A stretch of DNA of 64,000 nucleotides, from NCBI RefSeq assembly GCF_001517085.1, contig NZ_LRAC01000098.1:62001-126000 (forward strand), in the 5' to 3' direction. This stretch comes from Paenibacillus sp. DMB5. GTDB taxonomy: Bacteria; Bacillota; Bacilli; Paenibacillales; Paenibacillaceae. The notes beneath the pieces are model-generated. The model was given only the letters and a program-made list of their open reading frames with translations. It did no database searches and was not told where the DNA came from. Positions 34,995-44,173 of this stretch are shown here, piece after piece. Both the position numbers and the translations under genes were made by a program. Numbering within the stretch: the stretch's first letter is position 1; each line of letters opens with the position of its first letter.

Positions 34995-35762
34995 TTAGAA
35001 AAGCGACAGCACAAGCCCGATGCCGGTTCCGATGGCGAACGCGGTCAGGAAGGCGTCAGCCCCCTTGGACAGGCCGGAAACCAGATGGCCTGCCATCAGA
35101 TCGCGGACTGCGTTCGTAATAAGCAGCCCGGGAACAAGCGGCATTACCGAGCCGATTATAATCTTGTCCATTTCCTGGCCGATTCCGGCTCTGACCGAAA
35201 GGAAAGCCAGCAGGCCGATCAGAAAGGAGGCGGAGAACTCGGCGAAGAACCGGATCTGCACAAGCCGGTGCAGCCAGGTTGCTGCAGCAAAGCCCAGTGC
35301 GGAAACCAGCAGGGCCGGGAGCGCGTCCCAGAGGCTGCCCTTGAACATGACAGTGAAGCAGGAGCCGGTCACGGCAGCAGCTGCGATCTGCATCCAGGCC
35401 GGATAGGCATGGGCGGCGTCATCCACGGCCCCCAGGCGTTCGCGGGCTTCGGCTGCTGTCAGCTGGCGCTCACTCAGCCGGCGGGAAATATCGTTGACCT
35501 CCGATACTTTCTTCAGATCGGTAGTCCGTTCCGCAATCCGGAACAGCTTCACCGGCTCTGTCCTGCTTGTAGTGAACATGATAACTGTCGGGGTCACATA
35601 GCTGTGGGCTCCCGGAAATCCCAGGGCTGCAGCCATCCTGGACATGGTATCTTCCACACGGTAGGTTTCCGCCCCGCTTTGCAGCATGATTTTACCGGCC
35701 AGCAGGCACAGGTCGACGATGTCATGTGCGGAAGTGTTGCTGATATTGCTAGTGCTGTCCAA
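34995..35762 (-). CDS. ThrE-type exporter large subunit (DUF1212)
   Basis: A 255-residue protein. The N-terminal cytoplasmic region reads ETYRVEDTMSRMAAALGFPG, VTPTVIMFTT and EVNDISRRL. Five membrane helices follow, with GSVMPLVPGLLITNAVRDL. This is the YjjP-like half of threonine/serine/succinate-type exporters and pairs with the downstream DUF3815 gene. Confidence 0.85.
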   Translation of the reverse strand: MDSTSNISNTSAHDIVDLCLLAGKIMLQSGAETYRVEDTMSRMAAALGFPGAHSYVTPTVIMFTTSRTEPVKLFRIAERTTDLKKVSEVNDISRRLSERQLTAAEARERLGAVDDAAHAYPAWMQIAAAAVTGSCFTVMFKGSLWDALPALLVSALGFAAATWLHRLVQIRFFAEFSASFLIGLLAFLSVRAGIGQEMDKIIIGSVMPLVPGLLITNAVRDLMAGHLVSGLSKGADAFLTAFAIGTGIGLVLSLF

Positions 35763-35905
35763 CTTCGTTAGATCCTCCCCTGGAATGTTATATATCCGAT
35801 TGTCGCCGCAATTCCGAAAAAGATCAACCCTTAATCATCTCCATTAGGAAAAAGAAAAAATTTAACGGAACAATTTTGATTAATTATGCTGGAGTGACCG
35901 CTCAT

Positions 35906-36487
35906 TCATTTATCCAGAGTCCATAACCCTGTTGCTACGCCGCCGGCTATAATGGTGAGAAGGGAGTGGAAAAAGGTTTCCTTGGAAATCAGAAGCCCGC
36001 CCGCCCCGATAATTACTATATCGCTCAGAAAAATAAGCACCCCGACATTAAGCGGGATATACCGTCTCATAAACTTGGCCAGCAGATCTGTCCCGCCTGT
36101 ACTGGCTTTATAACGCAGCATCAGCCCCAGACCGCTGCCCATAAGAAAGCCGCCGATGATTGCGCTGGAGATGGAGCCGATCTCGATATAATACAGAAAG
36201 TAATACTGAAGCGGTGCGAGCAGCTCAATCAAAAAGGATGAAACCAGGAGGCCGGCTATGCTGTTGTAAAAAATATCCCTCTCTTTAAGCCAGGCGAGCA
36301 GAAAAATGGGGAGGCTGCAGCAGATAACAGCCAGTCCGATCTTGATGCCGCTTATGTAATTGATAATCAAGGCTATGCCGATTACTCCGCCATCCAGTAT
36401 TTTGTAGGGGACCAGAAAAAAGTTGGTACCGGCTGCAATAAGCAGGCTCCCCAGCATGATAACCGCAAATCGTAATAATGGGCGCAT
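35906..36487 (-). CDS. YitT-family membrane protein
   Basis: Five to six membrane helices with the YitT N-terminal pattern AAGTNFFLVPYKILDGGVIGIA and the segment GGTDLLAKFM. The C-terminal DUF2179 domain found in longer members is missing, so this is the short form. The ATG at 36487 follows GTGGAGATGTTGAAT. Transport function is suspected for the family but not shown. Confidence 0.82.
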   Translation of the reverse strand: MRPLLRFAVIMLGSLLIAAGTNFFLVPYKILDGGVIGIALIINYISGIKIGLAVICCSLPIFLLAWLKERDIFYNSIAGLLVSSFLIELLAPLQYYFLYYIEIGSISSAIIGGFLMGSGLGLMLRYKASTGGTDLLAKFMRRYIPLNVGVLIFLSDIVIIGAGGLLISKETFFHSLLTIIAGGVATGLWTLDK

Positions 36488-36555
36488 ATTCAACATCTCC
36501 ACAAATAAGGCATGTCTTAATGAATATGCAGGTAAATGGAAAAAAATAGCCGGAA

Positions 36556-36584
36556 TACAAAAAATCCTGCTTGCGCAGGATTAT
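36556..36584 (-). terminator. Terminator of the DUF3231 gene
   Basis: On the minus strand AATCCTGCG and CGCAGGATT-type arms (AATCCTG/CAGGATT) close a 4-6 base loop and are followed by TTTTTTG. Confidence 0.65.
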
Positions 36585-36603
36585 CAAGTGACAGGTTTCA
36601 TAT

Positions 36604-37125
36604 TCAGACGAGCGCATGCTCCCTTGGTTTAAGCTTAAGCGGCGGGGGTACCAGCCAGCCTTTCTTTTTATGCAGATGGAGCAGTGCAAGCCCTAGTGCG
36701 GTCATTTGCGAATGGAACTTCATGTACATGGCTCCGAGATCCTCGCGGATTGACATACCCGCGGCCTGGCTGCAAACAACCAGTCCGGCTGCAGCAGAGG
36801 ATGACATCGCAGCGGCAATTTCCGGATCAGTAAATCTGGCTCCGGCCGGAATGTCTTCGAGCCTTGCCGATGGACGGTCAGGCAGCTGCGGAGGCGCCAT
36901 GAAGCCGTTCACCTTCAGCAGCTTGTCACATGCTTTGATTTCCCGGTGCACCTGATCGATGAAGTCATCAATAATTTCTTTCAGCTCTTTGTCTCCGGCG
37001 TAGTAATGGAAGGTCTGAAAAGCGGATAATGCCATTTTGGCTGACGCGGAAAATTGCCACAGGCCATAGATTTCCCCGTAATGAAGCGGCTCGTCCTGCG
37101 GGCTGCCGCTGAGCACTCCTGACAT
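36604..37125 (-). CDS. DUF3231 protein, single-module form
   Basis: A 173-residue helical protein with LHYGEIYGLWQFSASAKMALSA, QVHREIKACDKLLKVNGF and the C-terminal MYMKFHSQMTALGLALLHLH. Typical DUF3231 proteins of spore-formers carry two such modules (about 330 residues); this has one. They resemble spore coat protein F-like four-helix bundles. The ATG at 37125 follows AAGGAGATGTGC. Confidence 0.72.
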   Translation of the reverse strand: MSGVLSGSPQDEPLHYGEIYGLWQFSASAKMALSAFQTFHYYAGDKELKEIIDDFIDQVHREIKACDKLLKVNGFMAPPQLPDRPSARLEDIPAGARFTDPEIAAAMSSSAAAGLVVCSQAAGMSIREDLGAMYMKFHSQMTALGLALLHLHKKKGWLVPPPLKLKPREHALV

Positions 37126-37304
37126 ATGCACATCTCCTTATATTATATAATTAGGAACGTGGCTTTAGGTTGTCCGGCATAGCCTGTTTTATACAAAACC
37201 ATAATAAACGAACAAATAAAACTTGCAGCCAACCATAAAAACAACTATATTAATAGTAATTATTACGGATAATCTGAATTTTTAATAAAGCAGGTGAACA
37301 GCGG
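37126..37304. other. AT-rich divergent intergenic region
   Basis: About 180 bases between the leftward DUF3231 gene and the rightward small gene. It is very AT-rich; no specific operator was recognised. Confidence 0.3.
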
Positions 37305-37529
37305 ATGGATTATACATACAAAGTGCTGCAGAGCGATCTGGATCTTCTGGCAGCCGCCTTATCAGAGATACCGGTTGCAGTAGCTGTTAAGGAATATGAG
37401 GATGATATTCTGGAGGATGGTGACCGGATCAGGGAATACACGCCGAACTCTGTGAGAATAGGCGGTTTATCTTACTGCCGTAAGCTGTATGAATTCCGTG
37501 CTTATCCGGCTGACATACGACAATCATAA
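37305..37529 (+). CDS. Small protein of unknown function
   Basis: A 74-residue acidic protein, MDYTYKVLQSDLDLLAAALS and on to RIGGLSYCRKLYEFRAYPAD. The ATG follows AGGTGAACAGCGG. No signal, membrane segment or motif; possibly sporulation-related by neighbourhood only. Confidence 0.5.
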   Translation: MDYTYKVLQSDLDLLAAALSEIPVAVAVKEYEDDILEDGDRIREYTPNSVRIGGLSYCRKLYEFRAYPADIRQS

Positions 37530-37604
37530 GCTCCGCAGCTTTTATATACCCCCATTACTTGTGTCTGCATATACTCAGATGCCTGGTATGGGGGTATTAT
37601 GCTG

Positions 37605-38476
37605 CTAACGTGAATACCGCTTGCGGTAGCGCAGCGGAGAGATACCGACCTTGCGGGTAAAGCGCCGAGAGAAGTAGGCGGTGCTCTCAAACCCGGTCCG
37701 TTCAGCGATACCGGCAACAGAAATTTCGGTCTTCAGCAGGAGCAGCTTGGCCTGCTCCAGCCGGTAGTCGGTCAAATATTCCATCGGCGTCAGGCTATAT
37801 ACGCGCTTCATACAGCGGGCCAGATAATTGTAATGAAAATGCAGCTCCTCTGCCAGGACATTGTTAGTCAGCGGTTCGGCATAATGATTGCGGATATAAG
37901 CCTCCGTCTGCTCTGCGATCTCCACGGCATGGCTGCCGGCGGTATCCTGCTGCGTCAGATCCAGCATCCGCAGCATTTCTTCGAATATCCGCTGCTGCTG
38001 CCATACTGCGCTTGAACGTCTGGCCCGGTTCAGCTGGATCAGCAGCTCAGCCTGTCCGCTCCGCTCAAACGGGTCCGGCAATGCGCCAAACTGCGGCACC
38101 CGGATCGTGTAAGGATGAGTAAGGAACTGGCTGAAATGGGCGTCGCGGTCAGCATAGACCGGCTCGCCTTCCGCTTCGGCCCATTCTCCGACGGTATGAA
38201 AGTGAACCCAGAAAAACGAAGTCTTCTCCTCGCAGGGTTTGGCCGAATAGTGATAACGGTCCGGCAGCAGCAGCAGGCTATGGCCAGCGGGCACAGCCCA
38301 TTGTTTATGCTCTTCCCCGATATACAGACACCCTTCCTCGACAAAAATCAGGTCGAATTTGCCCATTGCCCTGCGGTTTGGATGCTGGTCACCACGCTGA
38401 TAGACAGTCCGGTCACATTCCAGAAAATAAGGGAAGGGCGGCGCGCCATGTGGATATATGAAGGTATGGTTGTCAT
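37605..38476 (-). CDS. AraC-family regulator, frameshifted near 38441
   Basis: The C-terminal double helix-turn-helix (NVLAEELHFHYNYLARCMKR and ISVAGIAERTGFESTAYFSR, then ISPLRYRKR) is intact, preceded by a cupin-like sensor domain (VPAGHSLLLLPDRYHY). The frame that begins at ATG 38366 lacks the first part of the cupin. An ATG at 38476 after AAGGGGCAGTCCG starts MTTIPSYIHMAR. One base restored near 38441 continues as PPFPYFLECDRTVYQRGDQ and joins MGKFDLIF. It is divergent from the GH127 gene, which it probably activates in response to a sugar. Confidence 0.82.
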
Positions 38477-38508
38477 CGGACTGCCCCTTTTATTAGTGTG
38501 AAATAGTA

Positions 38509-38550
38509 CAAAAACAGGGTTGCTTCTGATCCTGTTTTTGTTTTATTTTA
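38509..38550. promoter_or_regulatory. Hairpin in the AraC-GH127 divergent region
   Basis: AAAAACAGG and CCTGTTTTT flank a 12-base loop and are followed by GTTTTATTTT. It looks like a terminator or leader hairpin ahead of the GH127 gene (ATG 38604), where attenuation is possible. Alternatively it is an operator for the AraC protein. Confidence 0.35.
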
Positions 38551-38603
38551 CCGTCTATAATGGCAATTAGCGAGGAGAAATATTTAGCGGAGGGAAGAAT
38601 AAA

Positions 38604-40556
38604 ATGAACAAAATAACTCAGACAAAGAATACGCTGAAGGGCAAAACCTCAATCAAAGACGAATTCTGGGGTCGCTATATCAGGCTGGTTCAGGATGTTG
38701 TTATCCCGTATCAATATGAAGCGCTGCATGACCGTGTGCCGGAAGCGGAGCCGAGCCATGCCATTGCCAATTTTGAAATCGCTGCCGGCAGGCGCACCGG
38801 TGAATTTAAGGGCTGGGTATTCCAGGACAGTGACGTGGCCAAATGGCTGGAGGCCGTTGGTTATTCCCTGAGTATTAAACGTGATCCGGAGCTGGAGCGA
38901 CGTGCGGATGAGGTGATCGAGCTGGTCGGTGCAGCACAGCAGCCGGACGGTTATCTGGATACTTATTTTATCATTAAAGAACCCGGCAAACGCTGGACCA
39001 ACCTGCAGGACTGCCATGAGCTGTATTGTGCAGGCCATTTTATCGAAGCAGCAGTTGCTTATTACGAAGCCACAGGCAAAGACAGGCTCCTGAACATTGT
39101 CCGGAAGCTGGTTGATCACATCGCTTCCGTATTTGGACCTGAAGAGGGCAAGCTTAAAGGATATGACGGACATCAGGAAATCGAGCTGGCCCTGGTGAAG
39201 CTATACAAGCTTACCGGTGAGCAGAAATATCTCGAGCTCAGCAGCTTTTTCATTGACCAGCGCGGGCAGGAGCCTAACTTCCTGCGCAAGGAGTGGGAGG
39301 ACCGGGGGCAGGTTACCCACTGGAGCGGTAAAACGGACAAGACTGATCTGGCCTATCTCCAGGCGCATCTTCCGGTCCGCGAGCAGAGTGTGGCCGTAGG
39401 CCATTCGGTCCGGGCAGTCTATATGTATACTGCTATGGCAGATTTAGCAGCGCTCACCAGTGACGCCGGGCTGCGCGAGGCCTGTGAACGGCTGTGGCAG
39501 AACATGACGCAGAAGCAGATGTATATTACCGGCGGGATCGGCTCTACCCATCACGGGGAAGCGTTCACCTTTGACTACGATCTGCCTAACGACACGGTTT
39601 ACGCTGAGACCTGCGCTTCCATCGGCCTGATCTTTTTTGCAAAGCGGATGCTGGAGCTTGAACCCGATGCCAAATATGCGGATGTAATGGAACGTGCGCT
39701 GTATAACAATGTGCTTGGTTCCATGGCCCAGGACGGCAAGCATTACTTCTACGTCAATCCGCTGGAAGTATGGCCGCAGGCCTGCAGCTGCAATCCCGGC
39801 AAGCATCATGTCAAAGCAGAGCGCCAGGGCTGGTTCGGCTGTGCCTGCTGCCCGCCGAATGTGGCGCGTCTGCTGACCTCATTGAACCAGTATATCTATA
39901 CTGTGCACGGAGATACCTTGTATACGAACCTTTATATCGGCAGTGAATCCGTCTTTACACTTGGCGGACAGGAGGTTTCTGTGAGCCAGCAGAGCAATTA
40001 TCCGTGGGAGGGTAAAGTGCAATTAAAGGTGGAGCCGGCTGCGGCTGCAGAGTTCGGTATTGCGGTGAGGATTCCTTCCTGGAGTAAAGGCTTTGAGCTG
40101 ACAGTGAACGGTGAAGCGGTAGATTCCGCTACTGAGCAGGAGCAAGGGTATGCTGTCATCCGCCGAGTATGGAACGCCGGGGATGTCATCGAGCTGAACC
40201 TTCCGATGCAGGCAAGCCGAATCTATGCCCATCCGAAGCTGCGTGCGGATGCCGGACAGACAGCTATACAGCGGGGACCGCTCGTCTATTGTCTGGAGGA
40301 AGCGGACAACGGCGGGACGCTCAGCTCCCTGTCATTGAATGGATCCGGAGTGTTATCGGAGAGCTTCGATGCTTCGCTGCTGGGCGGAGCCGTCATTGTG
40401 AAGACTGACGGCTTCCGTGTAGACGAGGCGAGCTGGAACGGTGAATTATACGGCAGTATTAAGGCCGAGACCAAGCCTGTCGAAATTACGGCTATTCCAT
40501 ATTACCTGTGGGGCAACCGCGGCAGCGGCGAGATGAAGGTATGGATCCGGGGTTAA
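38604..40556 (+). CDS. GH127 beta-L-arabinofuranosidase
   Basis: A 650-residue protein with the (alpha/alpha)6 barrel of the former DUF1680 family. The zinc and catalytic cysteines are visible as Glu and Cys in VYAETCASIG and the Cys pair in WFGCACCPPNVARL, equivalent to the Glu/Cys ligands and nucleophile cysteine of HypBA1. A beta-sandwich C-terminus follows. It lacks a signal peptide, so it acts on imported beta-arabino-oligosaccharides in the cytoplasm. The divergent AraC gene is its likely regulator. Confidence 0.88.
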   Translation: MNKITQTKNTLKGKTSIKDEFWGRYIRLVQDVVIPYQYEALHDRVPEAEPSHAIANFEIAAGRRTGEFKGWVFQDSDVAKWLEAVGYSLSIKRDPELERRADEVIELVGAAQQPDGYLDTYFIIKEPGKRWTNLQDCHELYCAGHFIEAAVAYYEATGKDRLLNIVRKLVDHIASVFGPEEGKLKGYDGHQEIELALVKLYKLTGEQKYLELSSFFIDQRGQEPNFLRKEWEDRGQVTHWSGKTDKTDLAYLQAHLPVREQSVAVGHSVRAVYMYTAMADLAALTSDAGLREACERLWQNMTQKQMYITGGIGSTHHGEAFTFDYDLPNDTVYAETCASIGLIFFAKRMLELEPDAKYADVMERALYNNVLGSMAQDGKHYFYVNPLEVWPQACSCNPGKHHVKAERQGWFGCACCPPNVARLLTSLNQYIYTVHGDTLYTNLYIGSESVFTLGGQEVSVSQQSNYPWEGKVQLKVEPAAAAEFGIAVRIPSWSKGFELTVNGEAVDSATEQEQGYAVIRRVWNAGDVIELNLPMQASRIYAHPKLRADAGQTAIQRGPLVYCLEEADNGGTLSSLSLNGSGVLSESFDASLLGGAVIVKTDGFRVDEASWNGELYGSIKAETKPVEITAIPYYLWGNRGSGEMKVWIRG

Positions 40557-40707
40557 TGCCCGAAATGCAGATGATAAGCTCAGCCTGCTGGGCAACGGCT
40601 ATCCAAGAAGCAGATTAGGCAGCTAATCATTACTTTGGGCAGCGGGCGGACGGAAGGGCACTGCTGTAGCTTCATGTGTTAAACAGCAACTTTATGCACA
40701 GCGTAGG

Positions 40708-40749
40708 CGTCTCATAAGTATCCGGTTAAAGGAGGATACTTATGAGACG
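40708..40749 (+). promoter_or_regulatory. Perfect 16-bp inverted repeat enclosing RBS and start codon
   Basis: CGTCTCATAAGTATCC at 40708-40723 is the exact complement of GGATACTTATGAGACG at 40734-40749, with a 10-base loop. The ribosome site AAAGGAGG spans loop and right arm, and the ATG at 40742 of the lipoprotein lies in the right arm. TTTTT follows at 40750-40754. The structure can act as a terminator for upstream transcription and can hide the start codon in RNA. Confidence 0.75.
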
Positions 40750-41242
40750 TTTTTATATAATGCTGCCTGTACTTGCAGCACTGCTGCTGGCAGGCTGCGG
40801 AAACAACGGGCAGCTGGACGGTGCAGAGGGACAGGGCGGAGAGGCAGCACTGCTGCAGGAAGGAACTCCGGAGGCGGATTCAGCGGAATATAAACGGGAG
40901 ATTGCCTTTGACATTGATGCCATCTCTGATCCGATTGTAAACGACGAGATTAAGGCGAGCCTGAAAGCCGCACTTGAGGGGATCGTTAATGAGGATCTTG
41001 AGCAGTTCAACAGTGCCTTTACAACGCCAGATCTGGCCAAGGCGAATGAGTACGGCTTCAAGACCGGAGGGGGAATTACCTTCACTGGAGTGGATTATAT
41101 CTCTAACCAGCCGGAAGGCAGAGTAGTGATGAATGTGAATTACAACTGGATTACCGCAGACGGTGAAGAGAGGGCAGACAGCCCGAACTACTGGTTTATG
41201 CAGAGCAAGGAAGGCAAGTGGGGGTTGGTCACTATTGACTGA
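40742..41242 (+). CDS. Unknown lipoprotein
   Basis: The signal peptide MRRFYIMLPVLAALLLAGCG contains a clear lipobox (LLAGC). The mature part is acidic, with an N-terminal linker rich in Gly, Glu and Asp. It ends in an NTF2-like or DUF4878-like pattern: DEIKASLKAALEGIVNEDLE, GGGITFTGVDYISNQPEGRVVM and WFMQSKEGKWGLVTID. It is membrane-attached on the outside. Its start codon lies in a perfect inverted repeat. Confidence 0.75.
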   Translation: MRRFYIMLPVLAALLLAGCGNNGQLDGAEGQGGEAALLQEGTPEADSAEYKREIAFDIDAISDPIVNDEIKASLKAALEGIVNEDLEQFNSAFTTPDLAKANEYGFKTGGGITFTGVDYISNQPEGRVVMNVNYNWITADGEERADSPNYWFMQSKEGKWGLVTID

Positions 41243-41287
41243 TCCTTCTAACCAGACTGTGAAGCGGCTCTCAGCTATCATTACTAA

Positions 41288-41484
41288 GGTGTTTAACTGT
41301 ACTTTGTGCAACTAAAACACCTGTTTTTTGCGGAAATGGAGTATAGCTGCACTTTGTACACTTAAAAGCACTGAAAATCTCTGAATTAGGCTATCCTGCC
41401 TGTTTTAGTTGCACGGAATACACTTAAAGCGCACAAAGGCAACTATTTACCGGATTTAGTTGCATAAACTGCAGTTAAACCGGT
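41288..41484. repeat. Array of four palindromic TTTAGTTGCA-type units
   Basis: Four 25-30 bp imperfect palindromes: GTTTAACTGTACTTTGTGCA at the left, AGCTGCACTTTGTACACTTA, TTTTAGTTGCACGGAATACA, and GGATTTAGTTGCATAAACTG at the right. Units 1 and 4 are inverted relative to each other, so the array could fold into one large structure. A related array lies at 7186-7378. Confidence 0.6.
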
Positions 41485-41545
41485 TTACTCGTTACTCCCG
41501 GCAACATAAAACTCCCAGCAATTCTGAACCCGGCAGCCTTACACA

Positions 41546-41594
41546 CAAAGAACCCGGTTACGCCGCAGCAGCGGATAACCGGGTTCTTTTACAT
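41546..41594. terminator. Bidirectional terminator
   Basis: AAAGAACCCGGTTA pairs with TAACCGGGTTCTTTT. The T-run on the plus strand and the A-run complement serve the lipoprotein gene and the leftward phosphorylase gene. Confidence 0.75.
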
Positions 41595-41633
41595 CCAAAA
41601 GCTTACGTCCGCCTAAGCGGCCTCAGCAGCTAA

Positions 41634-44068
41634 TTAGCCGAGCTCAACAACGACCTGGTGCACAGCGCCGTCGCCAACCGGTGTAATGATGTTGCCATCA
41701 ACAGCAGCGCCGTCGAGAGTCAGGCTGGCAACGCCCTTGCACACATGGTTCGGGTTCTTGATCGTGATGACATAAGTGTCGCCGCGGAAGACGCGGGTAA
41801 TTTCGAAGCCGTCCCACTCGGAAGGGATACAAGGATCAACCTTCAGACCGGCAAAATCAGCCTGGATACCAAGGATCGACTGGGTAATCGCTACATAGTT
41901 CCATGCAGCTGTACCTGTCAGCCAGGAGTTCTTCGCTTCACCGTGGCGTACAGCGTCTTTACCGGCGATCATCTGGGAGTACACGTAAGGCTCCATGCGG
42001 TGTACTTCACTGATGTCCTCCAGGTAGGCCGGAGCGATTTTTTTGTAGATTTCGAACGCTCTGTCCCCGTGTCCAAGCACAGTTTCAGCGATCATGATCC
42101 ACGGGTTATTGTGGCAGAAGATACCGGCATTTTCTTTGTAGCCCGGAGGATACGTGGAAATTTCGCCAAGGTTCAGGTAGTACTTGGAGTAAGCAGGCTG
42201 CTGCAATACGATACCGTATTCAGTATCCAGGTGCTCCTCTACAGAAGTCAGAGCCTTAGCTGCCTGGCCGCCTTCTACACCGATACCTGCCATAACGCAG
42301 ATACCCTGCGGCTCGATGAAGATTTTGCCTTCTTCATTTTCGTTGCTGCCGATCTTATCGCCGTAGTGGTCGTAAGCACGCAGGAACCAGTCTCCGTCGA
42401 AGCCGTGGGTCAGCGTGATTTCACGCATGTTGTCGATCTTCGCTACAGCGTCTGCAGCGAGCTCGTCAAGTCCGCGCAGGCGGCAGATTTCTGCATAGTC
42501 CGGTCCAACGAAGACGAATAGTCCGGCGATGAACACGGATTCTGCTGTGCCGCCAGCGATATTCTCGGTTGTCTGGAACGATTCGCCCGGAACAGTGGAG
42601 AAGCAGTTAAGGTTGAGGCAGTCATTCCAGTCCGCGCGGCCGATCAGCGGCAGGCCATGAGGTCCGAGGTTGTTGGTAACATGCTCAAAGGACAGCTTCA
42701 GGTGCTCAAAGAGGGTAGCAGTATGGTCCGGATTGCTGTCAAAAGGAACCTGCTCATCAAGAATCGAATAGTCACCGGTTTCCTTAATGTAAGCAGCTGT
42801 TCCCGAGATCAGCCAGAGCGGATCATCGTTGAAGCCGGAGCCGACTTCGTTGTTGCCTTTTTTGGTAAGCGGCTGATACTGATGATACGCGCTGCCGTCA
42901 GGGAATTGGGTAGCAGCGATGTCGAGAATACGTTCTCTGGCACGCTCAGGAATCTGGTGAACGAAGCCGAGCAAGTCCTGGTTGGAATCGCGGAATCCCA
43001 TACCACGGCCGATACCGGATTCGAAGTAGGAAGCGGAACGGGACATGTTGAACGTAACCATACACTGATAAGGATTCCAGATGTTAACCATCCGGTTCAG
43101 CTTGTCGTCACCGCTCTGGATCTGGTATTTGGACAGCAGGTTATCCCAGTGTGCAGCCAGTACAGCAAGTGCAGCGTCAACCTGCTCGTCTGTTGCGAAC
43201 TGATCGATAACAGCCTGTGCCGGTTTTTTGTTGATAACATTCAGTGCTTCCCATTTCTCATCTTCAGGGTTCTCGATATAGCCGAGTACGAAGATAAGGG
43301 ACTGCTGTTCGCCCGGTTCAAGCGTAATATCCAAAGCGTGGGAGCCGATTGGCGACCAGCCGGAAGCTACGGAGTTGCTTGCCTGTCCGGAAGCGACTAC
43401 CGCAGGGTTGTCCAGGCCGTTGAACATGCCAAGGAAGGATTCACGGTCAGTGTCGAAGCCGGCCAGCGGTTTATTAACAGAGTAGAACGCGTAGTGGTTT
43501 CTGCGCTCACGGTATTCGGTTTTGTGATAGATAACGGAATCCTTGACTTCAACCTCGCCAATGCTCAGATTGCGCTGGAAGTTGGTCATATCATCATGGG
43601 CATTCCACAGACAGAACTCGGCAAAGGAGAACAGCTTAACTGTTTTCTTCACATCGCCAGTGTTCTTAACGATGAGGCGGTGTACTTCGGCATTGTGGCC
43701 CATCGGTACAAAAGCAAGCTGGTTAACGGAAATACCGTTACGCTCACCAGTGATGGAAGTGTAGCCAAGACCGTGGCGGCACTCGTAGAAATCAAGATCG
43801 CGCTTAACCGGCATCCAGCCCGGAGTCCAGAAATCACCATCGTCATGCAGGTAGTAATAACGGCCGCCGTTGTCCAGCGGAATATTGTTATACCGGTAAC
43901 GGGTAAGTCTTCTCATACGGGCATCGCGGTAGAAGGTGTAACCGCCTGCAGTATTGGAAATAAGACCGAAAAATTGCTCGTTACGAGGTAGTTGATCCAT
44001 GGATAAGGTGTTTTAGGGGTGTTGATTACATACTCTTTGCGAGTGTCGTCAAAAGTTCCGAATTTCAT
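41634..44068 (-). CDS. Cellobiose phosphorylase (GH94), frameshifted near 43985
   Basis: The protein matches cellobiose phosphorylase along its length, with [21 protein letters not shown], the catalytic-acid region [34 protein letters not shown] and [15 protein letters not shown]. It splits cellobiose with phosphate to glucose-1-phosphate and glucose in the cytoplasm. The true start is ATG 44068 ([16 protein letters not shown], then TPYPWINYL). One missing G near 43985 breaks the frame before NEQFF; the repaired protein has about 811 residues, the family length. A LacI gene lies upstream and a LacI operator precedes the start. Confidence 0.9.
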
Positions 44069-44090
44069 TTAGGAGAGTCTCCTTTCGATT

Positions 44091-44106
44091 GTGAACGCGC
44101 GTTTAC
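44091..44106. promoter_or_regulatory. LacI-type operator upstream of the phosphorylase gene
   Basis: GTGAACGCGCGTTTAC is a near-perfect palindrome centred on CGCG. The same core AACGCGCGTTTA appears upstream of the lacI-like gene at 45251-45266. Confidence 0.75.
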
Positions 44107-44173
44107 GGGAGTCAGAAAAAATTCCCTCGGGGCAAAGGGAGTTTCTCTTGATAAATCAGATATGATATGTTCT

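Larger units (their letters stand above)
41243..41633. other. Repeat-rich intergenic region between convergent genes
   Basis: About 390 bases without a gene. It holds the palindromic repeat array at 41288-41484 and a terminator at 41546-41594. Confidence 0.6.

Noticed and set aside
35085..35771. 228-residue plus-strand open frame
   Set aside because: Antisense shadow of the ThrE-type exporter gene.
40708..40754. Simple terminator of the GH127 gene only
   Set aside because: The right arm contains a strong ribosome site and the start of a convincing lipoprotein, so a pure terminator reading is incomplete.
42657..43991. 444-residue plus-strand open frame
   Set aside because: Antisense to cellobiose phosphorylase, whose match is continuous and decisive.
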